From Thiobacillus thioparus DSM 505 (GTDB taxonomy: Bacteria; Pseudomonadota; Gammaproteobacteria; Burkholderiales; Thiobacillaceae): a stretch of 64,000 nt of DNA. The stretch covers positions 878,493 to 942,492 of the forward strand of contig NZ_KB891316.1 of assembly GCF_000373385.1 (NCBI RefSeq), written 5' to 3'. Positions 1-9,118 of this stretch are shown here, piece after piece. Position 1 is the stretch's first letter, and the number at the start of each line of letters is the position of its first letter. The translations under genes were made by a program, and so were the position numbers. The notes under the pieces are model-generated. The model worked only from the letters and a program-made list of their open reading frames with translations. It had not been told where the DNA came from and did no database searches.

Positions 1-24
1 GCTTGTCTACGCGTTCAGCCCGCT

Positions 25-2133
25 TCAGGCGAGCTTGAAGCCTGCAACCGAGTTCTTGAGATCCTGGGCCAGCTGCTTCATGCCGCCGATCGACTCGGCG
101 GTCTGTTGCGTGCCGCTGCTGGTCTGCGCCGAAATGGACTTGATGTCCTGCATGGTTTCTGCCACCTTGGCGGTCGATTCGGCCTGGCTCTGGGTGGCCG
201 AGGAGATGTCGGCGATCAGGCCGGCCAGTTTCTTCGACACGTCGCCGATCTCGGCCAGCGTCTGACCTGCGGCATCGGACAGCTTGGCACCCTCGACCAC
301 GCCTTGGGTCGACACTTCCATCGCCGCCACCGTATCGTGGGTGTCGGATTGAATGGTCTTCACGATCGCGGCAATCTGCTTGGTCGCATCGGCGGAACGT
401 TCCGCCAGCCGCTGCACCTCTTCCGCAACCACCGAGAAACCGCGGCCGGCTTCGCCCGCGGACGCGGCCTGGATGGCGGCGTTGAGTGCCAGCACGTTGG
501 TCTGTTCGGTAATGTCGGAAATCAGTTCGACGATTTCACCGATCTCCTGCGAGGATTCGCCGAGACGCTTGATTCGCTTCGAGGTTTCCTGAATCTGTTC
601 GCGCAGGCCGTTCATACTGGCGATGGCGTTGGCCACCGCCTGCTGGCCCTTCTCGGCGGCGGCCAGCGACTGTTCGGCCACCCGGGCTGACTCGGCGGCA
701 TTGCCCGACACCTGTTGCACGGACTGCGCCAGGCTCACCACCGCGGCCGAGGTTCCCTCGATTTCCACGGTCTGTCGGCGCGCCGCCTGCTGCAACGAAT
801 CGGACACCTGGCCCGCCTGGCTGGCGGCCTGGTCCATCTGTTGCGCGGCATTGTTGATCCCGCGCACCAGGGTACGCAATTCCTCGACCGTGTAGTTGAT
901 CGAGTCGGCCACCGCACCGGTAATGTCTTCGGTCACGCTGGCGTTGATGGTGAGGTTGCCTTCGGCCAGTTCACCCAGTTCGTCCATCAGCCGCAGAATC
1001 GCCTCCTGGTTGCGGCCGTTCTCTTCTTCGCTTCTGCGCGCCCGCGACTTGGTCTCGTTGATGTTGACCAACCCCAACATCACCAGCGAGCCGATCGCCA
1101 GCAGGCCGAACAGGGCGGCCAGCAGATAGCCGGCACCCCCGACGGACTGATAGTCCTTCGACAGCTGATCGGTGTTCGCCAACAGCGTGTCGCTGCCGGT
1201 GAACAGGTTCTTGGCCGACACCTTGGCCTGCAGCAGCGGCTGCGTATTGGCCAGCACCGCGCCCACCACCTCGACCATGTCGCCCATGTTGCTACCAAGG
1301 TCCTCCAGCGTCGCCATGCTGTTCTCGTTGCGGCTTGCCCCGCCAGCCATCAATGCCTGCACGGTATCGCGGAACGACGTCGTGTCTTTCTCCAACTGCA
1401 TCACCACAGCGGGGTCGATCAGTTCGGCCGACAGCAGCAGGTTGGCGTTTTTCGGCAGACGCTGGCTCAACATGACCAGATGGTTGGCACGCGATACTTC
1501 GCGCACGCCAGCACCGGAATCGGCCAGCTGGCTGGCAAGCTGCTCGGCCACTTCCTGCAAGTCGACGCTCAGGTCGTTAATGCGTTTGATATTGACGCTC
1601 ATCGCCACCAGGTTCTTCTGCTGCGCCAGGATCTGCGCGACCTGTGGATTGAACGTCTTCCATTGCGCCTCGATCTTCTCCAGCGTCGCGCGCGCCGCAC
1701 CAGTGGATGCAGGCACGGCATCGTCGCCTTCGCTCAAGCCCTTCAGCGTCGCCTCGAACGAGGCTTTCCCCGCCGCCAGCTTCTTGAAGGCTGCGGCATT
1801 ACCCAGGACAGACTGCTGGGCGGTCAGCGGCAGGCGCTGCGACAACACTTTCAACTCGCCCGCGCGCGTTTCATAACCGGTGCGGTTGTCGAGCTGAAGG
1901 GAACTGTAGATGGTGAAGCCGGCCGCCAGCAGCAGGGAGATGATCAAGGTGCCGCCGGTATAGAGGTATTGCTTCTCGACTGGCAAGCTGCCGATCAGGG
2001 GCGCCTTGCCGGGCTCCTTGTCAGCCAGCTTGCGCACGGTCTGCATGATCAGGGTGGTGTGTTCGGTTCCGGCCCTGCCCGTCATGCGGCCCGCCAGCCC
2101 CTTGAGGCCATTCATCGTGATTGCCATGTTCAT
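25..2133 (-). CDS. pilJ: PilJ, methyl-accepting chemotaxis transducer for type IV pilus (twitching) chemosensory pathway
   Basis: Inner-membrane chemoreceptor that feeds the Pil/Chp histidine kinase controlling type IV pilus motility. From the ATG at 2133 it has 702 residues, close to the usual ~680. A membrane segment lies near residues 56-78 and a second near 338-360, bracketing a periplasmic sensory region. A HAMP-like linker and a cytoplasmic signalling domain follow, with the conserved MCP hairpin tip ([19 protein letters not shown] then [18 protein letters not shown]). The frame is open to a TTG at 2187, but GGAAGGA and GGAG sit just before the ATG at 2133, so that start was chosen. It is the last gene of pilG-pilH-pilI-pilJ. 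The kinase gene (pilL/chpA) is expected beyond the left edge and is not visible. Confidence 0.93.
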   Translation of the reverse strand: MNMAITMNGLKGLAGRMTGRAGTEHTTLIMQTVRKLADKEPGKAPLIGSLPVEKQYLYTGGTLIISLLLAAGFTIYSSLQLDNRTGYETRAGELKVLSQRLPLTAQQSVLGNAAAFKKLAAGKASFEATLKGLSEGDDAVPASTGAARATLEKIEAQWKTFNPQVAQILAQQKNLVAMSVNIKRINDLSVDLQEVAEQLASQLADSGAGVREVSRANHLVMLSQRLPKNANLLLSAELIDPAVVMQLEKDTTSFRDTVQALMAGGASRNENSMATLEDLGSNMGDMVEVVGAVLANTQPLLQAKVSAKNLFTGSDTLLANTDQLSKDYQSVGGAGYLLAALFGLLAIGSLVMLGLVNINETKSRARRSEEENGRNQEAILRLMDELGELAEGNLTINASVTEDITGAVADSINYTVEELRTLVRGINNAAQQMDQAASQAGQVSDSLQQAARRQTVEIEGTSAAVVSLAQSVQQVSGNAAESARVAEQSLAAAEKGQQAVANAIASMNGLREQIQETSKRIKRLGESSQEIGEIVELISDITEQTNVLALNAAIQAASAGEAGRGFSVVAEEVQRLAERSADATKQIAAIVKTIQSDTHDTVAAMEVSTQGVVEGAKLSDAAGQTLAEIGDVSKKLAGLIADISSATQSQAESTAKVAETMQDIKSISAQTSSGTQQTAESIGGMKQLAQDLKNSVAGFKLA

Positions 2134-2187
2134 CGCTCCAGTCCTTCCACTTGTATCGGCGCCTGTGCGCCCGGTTTTAATGATCAA

Positions 2188-2709
2188 TCAATTGCCGATC
2201 GGCGCTTCGACCTTGAGGAACTCGGTATTGCCGAGCAATTGCCCGAAGTCCATGTCGCACCAGTCGGCTCCTGCCTCGTCCGCATAGTGGCGCGCGACCC
2301 ATGGATGCGCTGCGCGTGCACTGCTCGGCTGGTAACGGTTGATGTTCTTCAGCCCCAGGGTGTTGCGCACCAGCAAGGCCGCATTGACACCAAAATCGTG
2401 ATGCGGGATCAGCAGGCGGCAATCGGCGTGATCGGGTGTCACACCCTGCCCCATGAAATCGGCAAAGTCGCTCACGGCGAACAGGTTGCCGCGGATGTTG
2501 GCGACGCCGCGAAACCATCGGCACGCACCAGGAACCTTGACGATGGGCGGAACCGGGATCACTTCCTCCGTATCGGACAGGCTCACCAGCCAATTCACGT
2601 CGCCCACGCGAAAACCCAGCCGGGAGCCGGAATTGTCGCGGCTGGCCGCCGCCTGCAACTGCTGCGAAAGCTGGGTCTGAAATTCACGCAGATTGAATTT
2701 CTTGGCCAT
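2188..2709 (-). CDS. pilI: PilI, CheW-like adaptor of the Pil chemosensory system
   Basis: CheW-type scaffold of 173 residues that couples the PilJ receptor to the histidine kinase. The CheW core is recognisable from about residue 30 to 165, with FRVGDVNWLVSLSDTEEVI, a central GVANIRGNLFAVSDFADFM and LVRNTLGLKN. It lies directly between pilH and pilJ on the same strand and must be co-transcribed: 10 bp separate it from pilH, and 54 bp separate its stop from the chosen pilJ start. The ATG at 2709 is the first in the frame. Confidence 0.9.
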   Translation of the reverse strand: MAKKFNLREFQTQLSQQLQAAASRDNSGSRLGFRVGDVNWLVSLSDTEEVIPVPPIVKVPGACRWFRGVANIRGNLFAVSDFADFMGQGVTPDHADCRLLIPHHDFGVNAALLVRNTLGLKNINRYQPSSARAAHPWVARHYADEAGADWCDMDFGQLLGNTEFLKVEAPIGN

Positions 2710-2719
2710 GGCGGTGTGC

Positions 2720-3085
2720 TCAGCCCAAAGCCTTGATTTGCGACAGCAGGTCTTCCGGCTTCACGGGCTTCACCAGGTAGGCTTTCGCGCCCTGGCGCAT
2801 GCCCCACACCTTGTCGGTTTCCTGGCCCTTGGTGGTGCACATGATGACCGGGATATGCTTGGTCGCATCTTCCTTGGTAATCATGCGGGTCGCCTGATAG
2901 CCGTTCATGCCGGGCATGACGACATCCATCACGATCAGGTCGGGCAGGGTCTGTTTGGCTTGGGCGACAGCTTCCTCGCCGCTTTCGGCCATACTGACCA
3001 GATAGCCGTTCTTGACCAGCAACTCGGACAGGAAAAAACGCTCGGTGGGAGAGTCATCCACAACCAGAATTCGGCTGATCGCCAT
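2720..3085 (-). CDS. pilH: PilH, single-domain response regulator
   Basis: CheY-like receiver of 121 residues with no output domain, one of two in the Pil chemosensory pathway. The receiver signature is complete: acidic pocket at VVDDSPTERF, phospho-acceptor Asp in LIVMDVVMPGMNGYQ, conserved Thr in VIMCTTKGQETDK and Lys in YLVKPVKPEDL. In Pseudomonas, PilH opposes or dampens PilG signalling; that role is transferred by homology and gene order. It sits between pilG (21 bp upstream) and pilI. Confidence 0.9.
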   Translation of the reverse strand: MAISRILVVDDSPTERFFLSELLVKNGYLVSMAESGEEAVAQAKQTLPDLIVMDVVMPGMNGYQATRMITKEDATKHIPVIMCTTKGQETDKVWGMRQGAKAYLVKPVKPEDLLSQIKALG

Positions 3086-3106
3086 ATCTATGCTCCTAGA
3101 AGAAAA

Positions 3107-3520
3107 TTAAGCGCCTGCGCACGTGTGCTCGCGCACCGCCGTCAGCAACGTGTCCTTGGTAAACGGTTTGGTCAGGTATTCATCGGATCCCACCATGCGG
3201 CCGCGTGCCCGGTCGAACAGCCCGTCCTTGGAGGACAGCATGATGACGGGCGTGGTGCGGTACTTGGCATTGCGCTTGATCAGCGAACAGGTCTGGTAGC
3301 CGTCGAGTCGCGGCATCATGATGTCGACAAACACCACGTCCGGCTCGTGGTCGGTGATCTTGGCCAGCGCGTCAAAACCGTCCTGCGCCAGGATGACTTC
3401 GCAGCCCGCCTGATTCAGAAAGATTTCCGCGCTGCGGCGTATGGTATTGCTGTCATCGATGACCATCACCTTGACGCCTTTCAATGCTTCATTGTCCACA
3501 CGTTTCTCCAGCAGGGTCAT
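3107..3520 (-). CDS. pilG: PilG, single-domain response regulator
   Basis: CheY-like receiver, first gene of the pilGHIJ unit. Key motifs are VMVIDDSNTIRRSAEIF, the phospho-acceptor in VVFVDIMMPRLDGYQTC, VIMLSSKDGLFDRA and YLTKPFTKD. These match PilG more closely than PilH, notably the DGLFDRARG and MMPRLDGYQTC stretches. Starting at the ATG at 3520 it has 137 residues. The frame also offers a GTG at 3541 preceded by a G-rich Shine-Dalgarno-like run, which would add seven residues, so the start is uncertain. In Pseudomonas, PilG promotes pilus extension through PilB and cAMP signalling. Confidence 0.9.
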   Translation of the reverse strand: MTLLEKRVDNEALKGVKVMVIDDSNTIRRSAEIFLNQAGCEVILAQDGFDALAKITDHEPDVVFVDIMMPRLDGYQTCSLIKRNAKYRTTPVIMLSSKDGLFDRARGRMVGSDEYLTKPFTKDTLLTAVREHTCAGA

Positions 3521-3618
3521 CGAGGGAACGGCACGTGCCACCCCCCCTGTGTGGTAAACATTACGGCACCGGTTCGGGCTTCTTTAGTGCATGGGCGCCG
3601 CAGGAAACGATCGGCAGC

Positions 3619-3650
3619 AAAAAGGGCGTTGCAACGCAACGCCCTTTTTT
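3619..3650 (-). terminator. Rho-independent terminator, bidirectional in form
   Basis: A 9-bp GC-rich stem (GGGCGTTGC / GCAACGCCC, 3624-3632 and 3636-3644) with a three-base loop has five A on its left and six T on its right. It ends the minus-strand transcript of the exported-protein gene at 3671-4576 and separates it from the pil unit, whose own promoter must lie between about 3521 and 3620. Confidence 0.8.
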
Positions 3651-3670
3651 AATACCCTGGAATCAAATCC

Positions 3671-4576
3671 TTACTGCTGCCAAGCTTCCCCGCTGGACTT
3701 TTTCTCAACCCCGGCCACCGTGCCCATGGTTTCGAGAATGGTGTTGGGCAGGGAGGAAATCCGCATGAACTGCCCCATCCCGACATCCGGGAACGCCAGC
3801 GCGATACGGAAGCGGCCATGCGGCGACTCCACCTCCTTGTCGACCACATAAATCTCGTAGGGCAGGCCGGCGATATTGTTCTGCATGTCGATTTTCTTGA
3901 TCCAGTCGCCGTCGCTGTTCTCGCCATCGTTCATCGCCACGCCAAATACGGCCAGCTTGCGGCTGGGCATCACGACCTCGTAGATTTTGGCGGTCTTGCC
4001 CGCGCCTTTGGCCAGATTGTCGCGTACGGTCTTCAGCGCCTCGGCAAAGCTGCCATATTCGGCCAGCTTGTTCTTCGGGGAATCCAGGCGTTCCATGCCG
4101 ATCATGTAACGATAGTTGGCCAGATTGCCAGCCGATTCGTCACCGCCCAGACCCTTGCCGGCGCCCAGCGCATCCTGCAGGCGCGCCTGCAGGGCCTTGA
4201 CCGCATCTTCCTTCTTGGTGAAGGCCTTGCGGAAATAGGCGCGATACCAATAGTCGGGATTGGTGTACGCCACACTGCCGTCCGCAGCCACTCCCACGCG
4301 GATCGCCGCACCCAGGATGGCATTCCCTCCTACCGACCCCACTTCGTCGAGCATGGCCTCGTCAGTGGCGATGACCACGCCATATCCCGCCAGGGTTTTG
4401 GGGAAATACTTGCCAACCACCTTGAAACCGCCGGCCTTGAGCTTGGACTCGACCGCCGTCGCTGCCGCCTGCACGTTCCCCCCCTTTACCGAATCGCCTT
4501 GGAGATAGGGGGAAATCGCCCATACGCTTGTTGAGAAAACAAACAGAACCCACGTTGTCATCCACCGCATCATCAT
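3671..4576 (-). CDS. Exported protein of unknown function, possibly related to DUF302
   Basis: A 301-residue protein with a typical Sec signal peptide (MMMRWMTTWVLFVFSTSVWA, cleavage after about residue 20), so probably periplasmic. No catalytic motif or membrane helix follows. Two stretches look alike: AAIRVGVAADGSVAYTNPDYW near residues 90-110 and GLPYEIYVVDKE then RFRIALAFPDVGM near 235-260. Both recall the strand pattern of the DUF302 (TT1751-like) fold, so it may carry tandem diverged DUF302-like domains; this is only a suggestion. The ATG at 4576 has a good Shine-Dalgarno (CAGGAGACG). It stands alone and is followed by its own terminator. Confidence 0.6.
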   Translation of the reverse strand: MMMRWMTTWVLFVFSTSVWAISPYLQGDSVKGGNVQAAATAVESKLKAGGFKVVGKYFPKTLAGYGVVIATDEAMLDEVGSVGGNAILGAAIRVGVAADGSVAYTNPDYWYRAYFRKAFTKKEDAVKALQARLQDALGAGKGLGGDESAGNLANYRYMIGMERLDSPKNKLAEYGSFAEALKTVRDNLAKGAGKTAKIYEVVMPSRKLAVFGVAMNDGENSDGDWIKKIDMQNNIAGLPYEIYVVDKEVESPHGRFRIALAFPDVGMGQFMRISSLPNTILETMGTVAGVEKKSSGEAWQQ

Positions 4577-4738
4577 TATCGTCTCCTGATTTATATGTAC
4601 CCCGATTTTTTGTCTTACCGTACCATTGACAGGGGCGCCATATGGTATCCCACTACGTCCGTAGTGAGATTCGATAGGCCAACGTACTATCGCCCATCCC
4701 GGCGCTTTACTTGAGCGGACAGATGACGAATCCGACTT

Positions 4739-4921
4739 TTAAAACGCCACCATCTCGAAATCTTCCTTGCGCGCACCGCAATCCGGGCATGTCCAGTTGA
4801 TCGGTACATCTTCCCAGCGCGTGCCGGGCGGAATCCCATCCTCGGGCGCACCGGTTTCCTCGTGGTAGATGTAGCCGCAGATCAGGCACATCCAGCTTTT
4901 GTATTCAGGGGTTTCGGACAT
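4739..4921 (-). CDS. Rubredoxin
   Basis: Small one-electron carrier of 60 residues with the Fe(SCys)4 site formed by C-L-I-C-G near the N-terminus and C-P-D-C-G near residue 45. The core is typical: W-x-C-x2[19 protein letters not shown] and NWTCPDCG. The ATG at 4921 gives the usual family length; the frame continues upstream into the inverted-repeat region, giving residues that do not resemble rubredoxin. The Shine-Dalgarno is weak because the repeat arm begins 5 bp before the start. Its partner is not evident from neighbours. A second, diverged rubredoxin lies at 30217-30429. Confidence 0.93.
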   Translation of the reverse strand: MSETPEYKSWMCLICGYIYHEETGAPEDGIPPGTRWEDVPINWTCPDCGARKEDFEMVAF

Positions 4922-4926
4922 GAGGT

Positions 4927-5169
4927 AGAGCCTATTCCAGTAGAAATCATGCCCCGCGCCGGCTGCCTGCGGGATGCAGTGCAAGGCGCGGGGGGCGAAG
5001 TGAGGTCATTCTCCACGAGTCACCCGCAACACCGCAATGCACCCGGAGGGCATAAACGCCCGCCGGCAACCGGCCCTTCGGGTTGAGATCAGGATCGGCG
5101 TCTGCGGCGCTTGGCACCCATCCGATCCTGGTCTCAACGCGGGACATGATTTCTGCTGGAATAGGCTCT
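4927..5169. repeat. 243-bp nested inverted repeat between rubredoxin and thiD
   Basis: Outer arms of 32 bp (4927-4958 and 5138-5169) are reverse complements with only two mismatches. Inside, a second inverted repeat (5082-5098 with 5122-5138, 17 bp, one mismatch) forms a hairpin that abuts the right outer arm. Each arm reads in the same orientation toward its gene, so the rubredoxin and thiD leaders share the same 32 bases, starting 5 bp and 48 bp from the two start codons. No coding gene is seen here, and no THI-box consensus is recognisable. It could be a MITE-like element or a duplicated leader or regulatory site. Confidence 0.75.
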
Positions 5170-5217
5170 TGGAGGGAATCAGCTAAAATTGGGGATTGAT
5201 TTTAAAGCTGTGACGCC

Positions 5218-6060
5218 ATGCCGCCTATTTTCGCTCCCAAGCCCACGCCGCCGCTGGTGCTCAGCTTCGCCGCGTCCGACCCGACCGGCGGCGCAGGCAT
5301 CCAGGCCGACCTGCTGACGCTGGCCAGCATGGGCTGCCATCCGCTGTCGGTGATCACCGCGCTCACGGTGCAGGACACCGCCGGCGTCGACGAGATCCTG
5401 GTGATCGACGCCGAGTGGGTGGCCGACCAGGCGCGCATGCTGCTGGAAGACGTCCCGGTGGCCGCGTTCAAGCTCGGCATGCTGGGAAGCGCCGAATCGA
5501 TCGCGGTGATCGCCGAAATCCTCGCCGACTATCCGGATATTCCGGTCATCCTCGATCCGGTGCTGGCTTCCGGGCGCGGCGACGAACTCGCCAACGACGA
5601 CATGATCGCCGCCATGCGCGACCTGCTGATCCCGCAGACCAGCATCCTCACCCCCAACAGCCACGAGGCCCGGCGGCTGGCACTGTTCGAGTCGGACGAG
5701 GATGATCTGGATCTCGCCGCCTGCGCCAAGCATCTGACCGATCTTGGCTGCGAGTATGTCCTCGTCACTGGCACCCACGAGGCCACCCCGCGCGTGCTGA
5801 ACAGCCTGTACGACGCCGCCGGCCACGTGCAGACCGATGCCTGGGACCGCCTGCCCGGCAGCTATCACGGTTCAGGCTGCACGCTTGCCTCGGCCATCGC
5901 CGCCGCCCTGGCCTACGGCCAGGATGTCCCGCAGGCTGTACGCGACGCACAGAACTTCACCTATGAATCCCTGAAAGCTGCGTTCCGGCCCGGCATGGGC
6001 CAATACATCCCCGAGCGTTTCTTCTGGGCGCAGGATGGGCAGGCCGAAGGCAATGCCTGA
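5218..6060 (+). CDS. thiD: Hydroxymethylpyrimidine/phosphomethylpyrimidine kinase
   Basis: Phosphorylates HMP and HMP-P to the pyrophosphate used in thiamine synthesis. The 280-residue ribokinase-fold protein shows DPTGGAGIQADLLT near residue 21, MGCHPLSVITALTVQDT, KLGMLGS, the VILDPVLASGRGDEL stretch, TPNSHEA and the C-terminal anion-hole GSYHGSGCTLASAIAAALA with its catalytic Asp/Cys region. It starts at the ATG at 5218 and is followed 8 bp later by thiE, so the two act as one transcriptional unit with hemL downstream. Confidence 0.93.
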   Translation: MPPIFAPKPTPPLVLSFAASDPTGGAGIQADLLTLASMGCHPLSVITALTVQDTAGVDEILVIDAEWVADQARMLLEDVPVAAFKLGMLGSAESIAVIAEILADYPDIPVILDPVLASGRGDELANDDMIAAMRDLLIPQTSILTPNSHEARRLALFESDEDDLDLAACAKHLTDLGCEYVLVTGTHEATPRVLNSLYDAAGHVQTDAWDRLPGSYHGSGCTLASAIAAALAYGQDVPQAVRDAQNFTYESLKAAFRPGMGQYIPERFFWAQDGQAEGNA

Positions 6061-6068
6061 TTCTTGTC

Positions 6069-6704
6069 ATGCGTGAGTTTCCGGGCGGCGTATACGCCCT
6101 CACCTCAGAAACTGCCGACACCGAGCAGCTGTTGGCGCAGGTCGAGGCAGCGCTGGCCGGCGGCGTCGCTGCGGTGCAGTACCGCGACAAATCGGGTGAC
6201 GTCGCCCGCCGCCACGAACAGGCCAGCGAACTGGTCGCGCTGTGCCACCGTTTCGGCGTGCCGCTGATCGTCAACGACGACCTGCGGCTGGCCGATCTGA
6301 CCGACGCCGACGGGGTGCATCTGGGGCGTGACGACGGCAGCCTGCGCGAGGCGCGCATCATCCTCGGCAAGGACAAATTCATCGGCGCCTCCTGCTACCA
6401 GAGCCTCGAACTGGCACTGGCGGCCCAGGCCGCAGGCGCCGACTACGTGGCCTTCGGCAGCTTCTTTGCGTCGCCCACCAAGCCGGCCGCGCCGCGCGCC
6501 GACCTCAACCTGCTGCGCGAGGCGGCGCCGGTGATCCAGGTTCCACTGGTCGCCATCGGCGGCATCACGCTGGCCAACGCGCCACAGCTGCTCGCCGCCG
6601 GCGCCGACAGTCTGGCCGTGCTCTCGGCCCTGTTCGACGCTCCCAACATCCAAGCCGCTGCGCACAACCTCAATCAATTATTCGAAACCGAATCCGAAGA
6701 GTGA
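6069..6704 (+). CDS. thiE: Thiamine-phosphate synthase
   Basis: Joins HMP-pyrophosphate (from ThiD) to thiazole phosphate to give thiamine phosphate. This TIM-barrel protein of 211 residues has the usual landmarks: [12 protein letters not shown] (pyrophosphate and substrate contacts), [46 protein letters not shown] and [13 protein letters not shown]. The order thiD-thiE-hemL is common in betaproteobacteria. hemL starts 10 bp after its stop. Confidence 0.93.
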   Translation: MREFPGGVYALTSETADTEQLLAQVEAALAGGVAAVQYRDKSGDVARRHEQASELVALCHRFGVPLIVNDDLRLADLTDADGVHLGRDDGSLREARIILGKDKFIGASCYQSLELALAAQAAGADYVAFGSFFASPTKPAAPRADLNLLREAAPVIQVPLVAIGGITLANAPQLLAAGADSLAVLSALFDAPNIQAAAHNLNQLFETESEE

Positions 6705-6714
6705 ACGCCCAACG

Positions 6715-8004
6715 ATGAAAACAGCCATGACCCGTAACGAACAGCTATTCGAACAATCGCAGAAAGTCATCCCCGGCGGGGTGAACTCGCCGGTGCGTGC
6801 CTTCAAGAGCGTCGGCGGCACCCCGGTGTTCTTCAGCCGCGCCAAGGGCTCGCGCGTGTGGGACGCCGACGGCCGCGAATACATCGACTATGTCGGCTCG
6901 TGGGGCCCGGCCATCCTCGGCCACGCCCATCCCGGCACGGTGAAGGCGGTGCAGGACGCTGCTGCCAACGGCCTGTCGTTCGGCGCGCCGTCCGAGGCCG
7001 AACTCACCATTGCAAAGCGCATCGTCGAACTCGTGCCGAGCATCGAGAAGGTGCGCCTGGTGTCGTCCGGTACCGAAGCGACCATGAGTGCGATCCGTCT
7101 GGCGCGCGGCTTCACCGGCCGCAGCAAGTTCATCAAGTTCGAAGGCTGCTACCACGGTCACGCCGATTTCCTGCTGGTGAAGGCCGGCTCCGGTGCGCTC
7201 ACCTTCGGCAATCCCACTTCGGCCGGGGTGCCGCCGGAAGTCGCGGCGCAGACGATCGTGCTGGATTACAACGACGTCGCCGGACTCGAACGCACCTTCG
7301 CCGAGATCGGCAGGGAGATTGCGTGCATCATCGTCGAGCCCTTCGCCGGCAACATGAACCTGGTCAAGCCGACCGCCGAATTCATGGCGGCGATGCGCCG
7401 CCTGTGCGATCAACATGGCGCCCTGCTGATTTTCGACGAGGTGATGACCGGTTTCCGCGTCGACCTCGGCTGCGCGCAGAAGCTGCTCGGCATCAAGCCG
7501 GATCTGACCACGCTCGGCAAGGTCATCGGCGGTGGCATGCCGGTAGGGGCCTTCGGCGGCCGTGCCGACGTGATGGACGCGCTGGCTCCTAGCGGCCCGG
7601 TGTATCAGGCGGGCACGTTGTCGGGCAATCCGGTGGCGGTGGCGGCAGGCCTCGCGACGCTTGCCGCGATTTCCGAGCCCGGCTTCTACGCAACGCTCAC
7701 AGCCCGCACCGAAAAACTGGTGAAGGGCCTGACCGCCACGGCTAAAGACGCTGGTATCGCCTTCTGCGCCGACTCGATCGGCGGCATGTTCGGCCTGTAT
7801 TTCGCAGCGAAGCCGCCGGCGAGCTTTGCCGAGGTGATGCAGGGTGACAAGGAGAAATTCAACCGCTTCTTCCACGCCATGCTCGACCACGGCATTTATC
7901 TTGCGCCCTCGGCGTTCGAAGCCGGCTTCGTCTCGGCCGCGCATACGGACGCAGACATCGATGCCACCATCGCGGCCGCGCGTGAGGTATTCAAGGCACT
8001 ATGA
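6715..8004 (+). CDS. hemL: Glutamate-1-semialdehyde 2,1-aminomutase
   Basis: PLP enzyme of the C5 pathway that makes 5-aminolevulinate for haem and sirohaem. It has 429 residues; class III aminotransferase signatures include [52 protein letters not shown] and [17 protein letters not shown]. The last carries the PLP lysine, residue 269 here. A second ATG four codons in (6727) would give the lysine number 265 seen in E. coli, so either start is possible. Its TGA overlaps the next ATG (ATGA), showing coupling to the following gene. Confidence 0.94.
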   Translation: MKTAMTRNEQLFEQSQKVIPGGVNSPVRAFKSVGGTPVFFSRAKGSRVWDADGREYIDYVGSWGPAILGHAHPGTVKAVQDAAANGLSFGAPSEAELTIAKRIVELVPSIEKVRLVSSGTEATMSAIRLARGFTGRSKFIKFEGCYHGHADFLLVKAGSGALTFGNPTSAGVPPEVAAQTIVLDYNDVAGLERTFAEIGREIACIIVEPFAGNMNLVKPTAEFMAAMRRLCDQHGALLIFDEVMTGFRVDLGCAQKLLGIKPDLTTLGKVIGGGMPVGAFGGRADVMDALAPSGPVYQAGTLSGNPVAVAAGLATLAAISEPGFYATLTARTEKLVKGLTATAKDAGIAFCADSIGGMFGLYFAAKPPASFAEVMQGDKEKFNRFFHAMLDHGIYLAPSAFEAGFVSAAHTDADIDATIAAAREVFKAL

Positions 8005-9068
8005 ACGACGAGTTGTCCCCCGAAGACGAACTGCGCCTCAACGTTCTCTTCAATACCGAGCTCAAGGCCGTCCGCATCGACGAATCGAACATGACGCTGT
8101 GGGCGCTGACGCCGCAAGGCGAAGCCAGCGTGCCGTTGAAACCCAACGAGCGTTCCGACCGTTACCTGAAGCGGGTGCGCGAACTGCTGTCCGGCCATGC
8201 GCTCGGCTCGCCCGGCGGTTACCCGGTGCACCTCACCCGCTGGACCCGCCAGTCGCAGGCCGGGCTGTCGACCCAGCACCTGGCGCAACTGCTGTTGATT
8301 GCCGAAGAAGAGGCGGTGGTCGCGGTGGTGCACTCGCCCGCGCTCACCGACGAACTGGCGCGCTACGCCTGGTGGTGCATGCCGACCATCGAAAACGCCA
8401 GGCTGATGCTGATGCGCGATGTGGTGTGTACAGGCAGCATGGGCCGCACGCTGGCCGAGTTCCTGGTCGAGCACCTCGCCTTCCTGCACGAGGACGACGT
8501 CGGCATTCTCGACACCGTCGCGGTGATGCTGTACTCCGGCGTGCTCACTGACGCCGAACGGCTGTCGATCTGGAAACGCGGCAACAGCCGCAACTCCTAT
8601 TACGTGGCCTTTCTCGAACTGCAGCCCGACACACTGCCGAGCCCGCGCCCTGCGCGGGCCGACCACGCCAACGTGCCGCAGCTCGCCAGCAATCCCTACT
8701 GCACGATGCTGGAGAAAGCGCTCTCTGGACAAGGCCAGACCTTCCTCGCCACCACCGCGACCATCCTCGATCGTCCGGAAATCCAGGAAGTGGTGAACCA
8801 CACGCTGAATGCGCTGTCCGGCTGGTGCGCGCCGCTGCGCCAGACGGACGAGGCCTCGCGTGCCGTCGCACGCGCCGCACTGCTCGCTGCCGCGCCGCAA
8901 TTCGAAACGGACTGCGCGGCGCTGGACGCGCTGGCTGCGGTGGATGCCGACACCGTTCGGCCGATCTTTCTCAAGACGACCGCCATCGGCTCGCTGATGC
9001 GGCGCAAGATCCAGCCTGTCGTCACGTCTTTGCTCGACGCCATCGCGGTATTGCGGCGCCAGCCATAA
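8001..9068 (+). CDS. Conserved cytoplasmic protein, possibly DsrS (sulfur oxidation-associated)
   Basis: A 355-residue soluble protein with no signal peptide or membrane helix. Stretches such as [62 protein letters not shown] and [16 protein letters not shown] recall the DsrS protein found beside dissimilatory sulfite reductase genes in sulfur oxidisers. The match is from memory and the biochemical role of DsrS is unclear. No dsr gene is in the window. It is translationally coupled to hemL (4-bp overlap), so it may be needed with haem or sirohaem supply. It converges on dsbD with only a weak hairpin between. Confidence 0.5.
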   Translation: MNDELSPEDELRLNVLFNTELKAVRIDESNMTLWALTPQGEASVPLKPNERSDRYLKRVRELLSGHALGSPGGYPVHLTRWTRQSQAGLSTQHLAQLLLIAEEEAVVAVVHSPALTDELARYAWWCMPTIENARLMLMRDVVCTGSMGRTLAEFLVEHLAFLHEDDVGILDTVAVMLYSGVLTDAERLSIWKRGNSRNSYYVAFLELQPDTLPSPRPARADHANVPQLASNPYCTMLEKALSGQGQTFLATTATILDRPEIQEVVNHTLNALSGWCAPLRQTDEASRAVARAALLAAAPQFETDCAALDALAAVDADTVRPIFLKTTAIGSLMRRKIQPVVTSLLDAIAVLRRQP

Positions 9069-9075
9069 AGCGAGA

Positions 9076-9103
9076 AGCCCTGCGGGCGCAAGCTCGCAGG
9101 GCT
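9076..9103. terminator. Stem-loop between convergent genes, possible weak terminator
   Basis: AGCCCTGCG (9076-9084) pairs with CGCAGGGCT (9095-9103) around a 10-base loop, between the stops of the possible dsrS and dsbD. Neither side has a T-tract, so intrinsic termination would be weak. Confidence 0.45.
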
Positions 9104-9118
9104 CCAGGGCTGGCAACC

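Noticed and set aside
715-2736. Long plus-strand frame opposite pilJ and pilI
   Set aside because: Antisense shadow of conserved genes; low-complexity His/Arg/Gln translation.
4651-4666. CACTACG-TC-CGTAGTG palindrome in the gap upstream of the exported-protein gene
   Set aside because: It is short and lies about 75 bp from the only nearby start, with no second copy or link to a regulator; noted but too weak to call an operator.
4985-5217. THI-box (TPP riboswitch) upstream of thiD
   Set aside because: The conserved CTGAGA, ACCCTT and GACCTGA-type blocks are not present; the region is explained by inverted repeats instead.
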